Source: DASSTY01 sp035760645
GTDB taxonomy: Bacteria; Gemmatimonadota; Gemmatimonadetes; Gemmatimonadales; GWC2-71-9
DNA length: 22,228 nucleotides
Reading direction: 5' to 3'
Assembly: GCA_035760645.1 (NCBI GenBank)
Contig: DASTSO010000134.1
Coordinates: 1-22,228, forward strand
The notes beneath the pieces are model-generated. The model did no database searches. It saw only the letters and a list, made by a program, of their open reading frames with translations, and was not told where the DNA came from. Below are positions 21,004 to 22,228 of this stretch, piece by piece. A program made the translations under genes and the position numbers. Every line of letters starts with the position of its first letter. Within the stretch, counting starts at the first letter, position 1.

Positions 21004-21915
21004 ATGGCCACTCCGACCCTCACCCGTCACGTCGTCCCCGGCGCCCTGGGCGACATCCTCGTGGACGTGCGCGCGGCCGGCCGCACCTCGCCGCGCCCCG
21101 CCGCGCTCGTGCTGCACGGCTTCAAGGGCTTCAAGGACTGGGGGATGTTCCCGCCCTTCGCCGAGCGGCTCGCGCAGGCGGGCTTCACCGCCGTGAGCTG
21201 CAACCTGAGCGGCAGCGGGGTGGACGCCGCCGGCGAGTTCTCGCTCCCCGACCGCTTCGCGCGCGATACCTACTCGGCCGAGCTCGCCGACGCCGCCGCG
21301 GTGCTCGCGGCCCTCCGGGCCGGCGCGCTCGACGTCGCGCCGCCCTCGAGCGTGGGGCTCGTCGGCCACTCGCGCGGCGGCGGGGTCGCGGTCCTGCTCG
21401 CCGCGCGCGAGGCGGCGAGCGCGGATGCGAGCGCGGATGCGAGCGCGGATGCGAGCGCGAACGCGAGCGCGAACGCCGGCGCGGTGGCGCCGCTGCGCGC
21501 GCTCGTCACCTGGTCGGCGATCGCGCGGGTGGACCGCTGGAGCGCGGAGCAGAAGGCGGAGTGGCGCCGCCGCGGCACGCTCGACGTGGTGAACACGCGC
21601 ACCGGCCAGGTGCTGCCGCTCGCCACCGACGTGCTCGACGACGTCGAGCGCCACGCGGCCGAGCTCGACATCCGCGCCGCCGCGGCGCGGGTCGCGGCGC
21701 CGTGGCTCATCCTCCACGGCGGCGCCGACGAGAGCGTCCCCCCGGACGAGGCGCGCGAGCTCTTCGCGGCGAGCGGCCACGCGACGACCCGCATCGAGGT
21801 GGTCGAGGGCGCGGGCCACACGTTCGGCGCCGTGCACCCCTGGGCCGGGTGGCCGGCGCCGTTCCGCCACGCGTCGGATCTCACGGTGGCGTGGCTCGCG
21901 CGGTGGCTGGAGTAG
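21004..21915 (+). CDS. Alpha/beta hydrolase with an Ala-Ser-Ala-Asp repeat
   Basis: A 303-residue cytoplasmic alpha/beta-fold hydrolase (serine esterase/peptidase type). Oxyanion-hole region ALVLHGFKGFKDW (about 34-46), nucleophile elbow GLVGHSRGGG with S123, acid D242 in LHGGADESVPP and H272 in VEGAGHTFGAVHPW. A five-unit 12-bp repeat adds ASAD/ASAN residues 138-157 right after the nucleophile helix, next to where lid domains insert in this fold. Members with HGFKGFKDW and GHSRGGG are annotated only as dienelactone-hydrolase-like or esterases; the substrate is unknown. ATG 21004 is supported by the TAGCTT box. It stops 43 nt before the Nudix gene on the same strand. Confidence 0.9.
   Translation: MATPTLTRHVVPGALGDILVDVRAAGRTSPRPAALVLHGFKGFKDWGMFPPFAERLAQAGFTAVSCNLSGSGVDAAGEFSLPDRFARDTYSAELADAAAVLAALRAGALDVAPPSSVGLVGHSRGGGVAVLLAAREAASADASADASADASANASANAGAVAPLRALVTWSAIARVDRWSAEQKAEWRRRGTLDVVNTRTGQVLPLATDVLDDVERHAAELDIRAAAARVAAPWLILHGGADESVPPDEARELFAASGHATTRIEVVEGAGHTFGAVHPWAGWPAPFRHASDLTVAWLARWLE
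21415..21474 (+). repeat. Five in-frame 12-bp repeats (GCGAGCGCGGAT / GCGAGCGCGAAC)
   Basis: Three identical GCGAGCGCGGAT units, then two GCGAGCGCGAAC units. They encode Ala-Ser-Ala-Asp three times and Ala-Ser-Ala-Asn twice. Unit gain or loss changes length by four residues without a frameshift. Confidence 0.95.
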
Positions 21916-21958
21916 GCGGGCCAGAGAGCCGGCGGGCGAGGGCGGGGGAGGGCGGGTG

Positions 21959-22228
21959 GTGAGCGCCCGGTTCGCACGCCTGGCCGCGGGGCTCGCGGCG
22001 CACCGGCCGGTCACCGCGAACGATCCCACCCTTCGCTGGGCCGCGGTGGCGCTCGTCGTCACCCCCGCGCCCGACTCGATGCTCCTCATCCGCCGCGCCG
22101 AGCGGGCGGGGGATCCGTGGTCGGGTCACATGGCGCTCCCGGGCGGCCGCCATTCGCGCGGCGACGCCGACCTCGCCGCCACCGCCATGCGCGAGACGGC
22201 CGAGGAGGTCGGGGTGCGGCTCGACCGC
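21959..22228 (+). CDS. Nudix hydrolase, CoA-pyrophosphatase type (3' part beyond window)
   Basis: The first 90 codons of a Nudix hydrolase. The reading VSARFARLAAGLAAHRPV, then RWAAVALVVTPAPDSMLLIRR, RAGDPWSGHMALPGGR and the Nudix box ending ATAMRETAEEVGV match the NudL/NUDT7-like group that cleaves coenzyme A and acyl-CoA to 3',5'-ADP and phosphopantetheine. Asp replaces the first Nudix glutamate region as usual in that group (DADLAATAMRE). GTG 21959 has GGAGG seven nt upstream; an adjacent in-frame GTG at 21956 is an alternative. It follows the hydrolase by 43 nt and is probably read with it. The gene is cut by the window edge, so length cannot be judged. Confidence 0.9.
   Translation, partial: MSARFARLAAGLAAHRPVTANDPTLRWAAVALVVTPAPDSMLLIRRAERAGDPWSGHMALPGGRHSRGDADLAATAMRETAEEVGVRLDR

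Overview
The window is very GC-rich (well above 65% by eye) bacterial chromosome, densely coded on both strands. The best guess is a member of the Gemmatimonadota. The pointers are a Ser/Thr kinase fused through one membrane helix to a TolB-like sensor region, a D-aminoacylase-like lipoprotein of the NMLSWA type, a lipoprotein with a pilin-like C-terminal domain, and Ala/Arg/Gly-rich codon use. No rRNA gene was seen, so this taxonomic call is an inference. I did not notice a tRNA gene, insertion sequence or CRISPR array, but I did not run a dedicated search for any of these.

Layout. Positions 1-4722 are a leftward block: the kinase (cut by the window edge), a DUF1059-DUF72 pair that includes a 57-residue gene, and an exported amidohydrolase. 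Positions 4830-6100 run rightward: a DinB-fold enzyme and a pilin-like lipoprotein. A CoxG/SRPBCC gene (leftward) and a GT4 glycosyltransferase (rightward) diverge from a 30-bp gap holding two facing promoters. The GT4 gene ends in a textbook intrinsic terminator. Next comes the leftward phosphate unit (DUF47/PhoU-like regulator, then a PiT transporter), a rightward PIG-L deacetylase, and a leftward HAD phosphatase.

Positions 11203-16747 hold the most unusual part: a 1073-residue Eco57I-type adenine-N6 DNA methyltransferase followed by an SNF2-like helicase. They look like a two-gene restriction or anti-phage module related to DISARM class 1 or to a split Type ISP enzyme, but no nuclease or DrmA/B/C partner is visible. 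Upstream of it lie a membrane GT2 glycosyltransferase that has no ordinary start codon and a gene with an RsbRD-N-like helical domain. The last 3.5 kb run rightward: LD-carboxypeptidase (peptidoglycan recycling), an atypical NRAMP-fold transporter, an alpha/beta hydrolase with a 12-bp coding repeat, and the start of a CoA-pyrophosphatase-type Nudix gene.

Two translation-start styles are visible. One group of genes has good Shine-Dalgarno sites. Four others (6574-, 6605+, 11184-, 21004+) have a TAnnnT box exactly 6 nt before the ATG and no Shine-Dalgarno, which points to leaderless transcripts. Apart from the methyltransferase-helicase module, the genes look like separate housekeeping or envelope units rather than one pathway.
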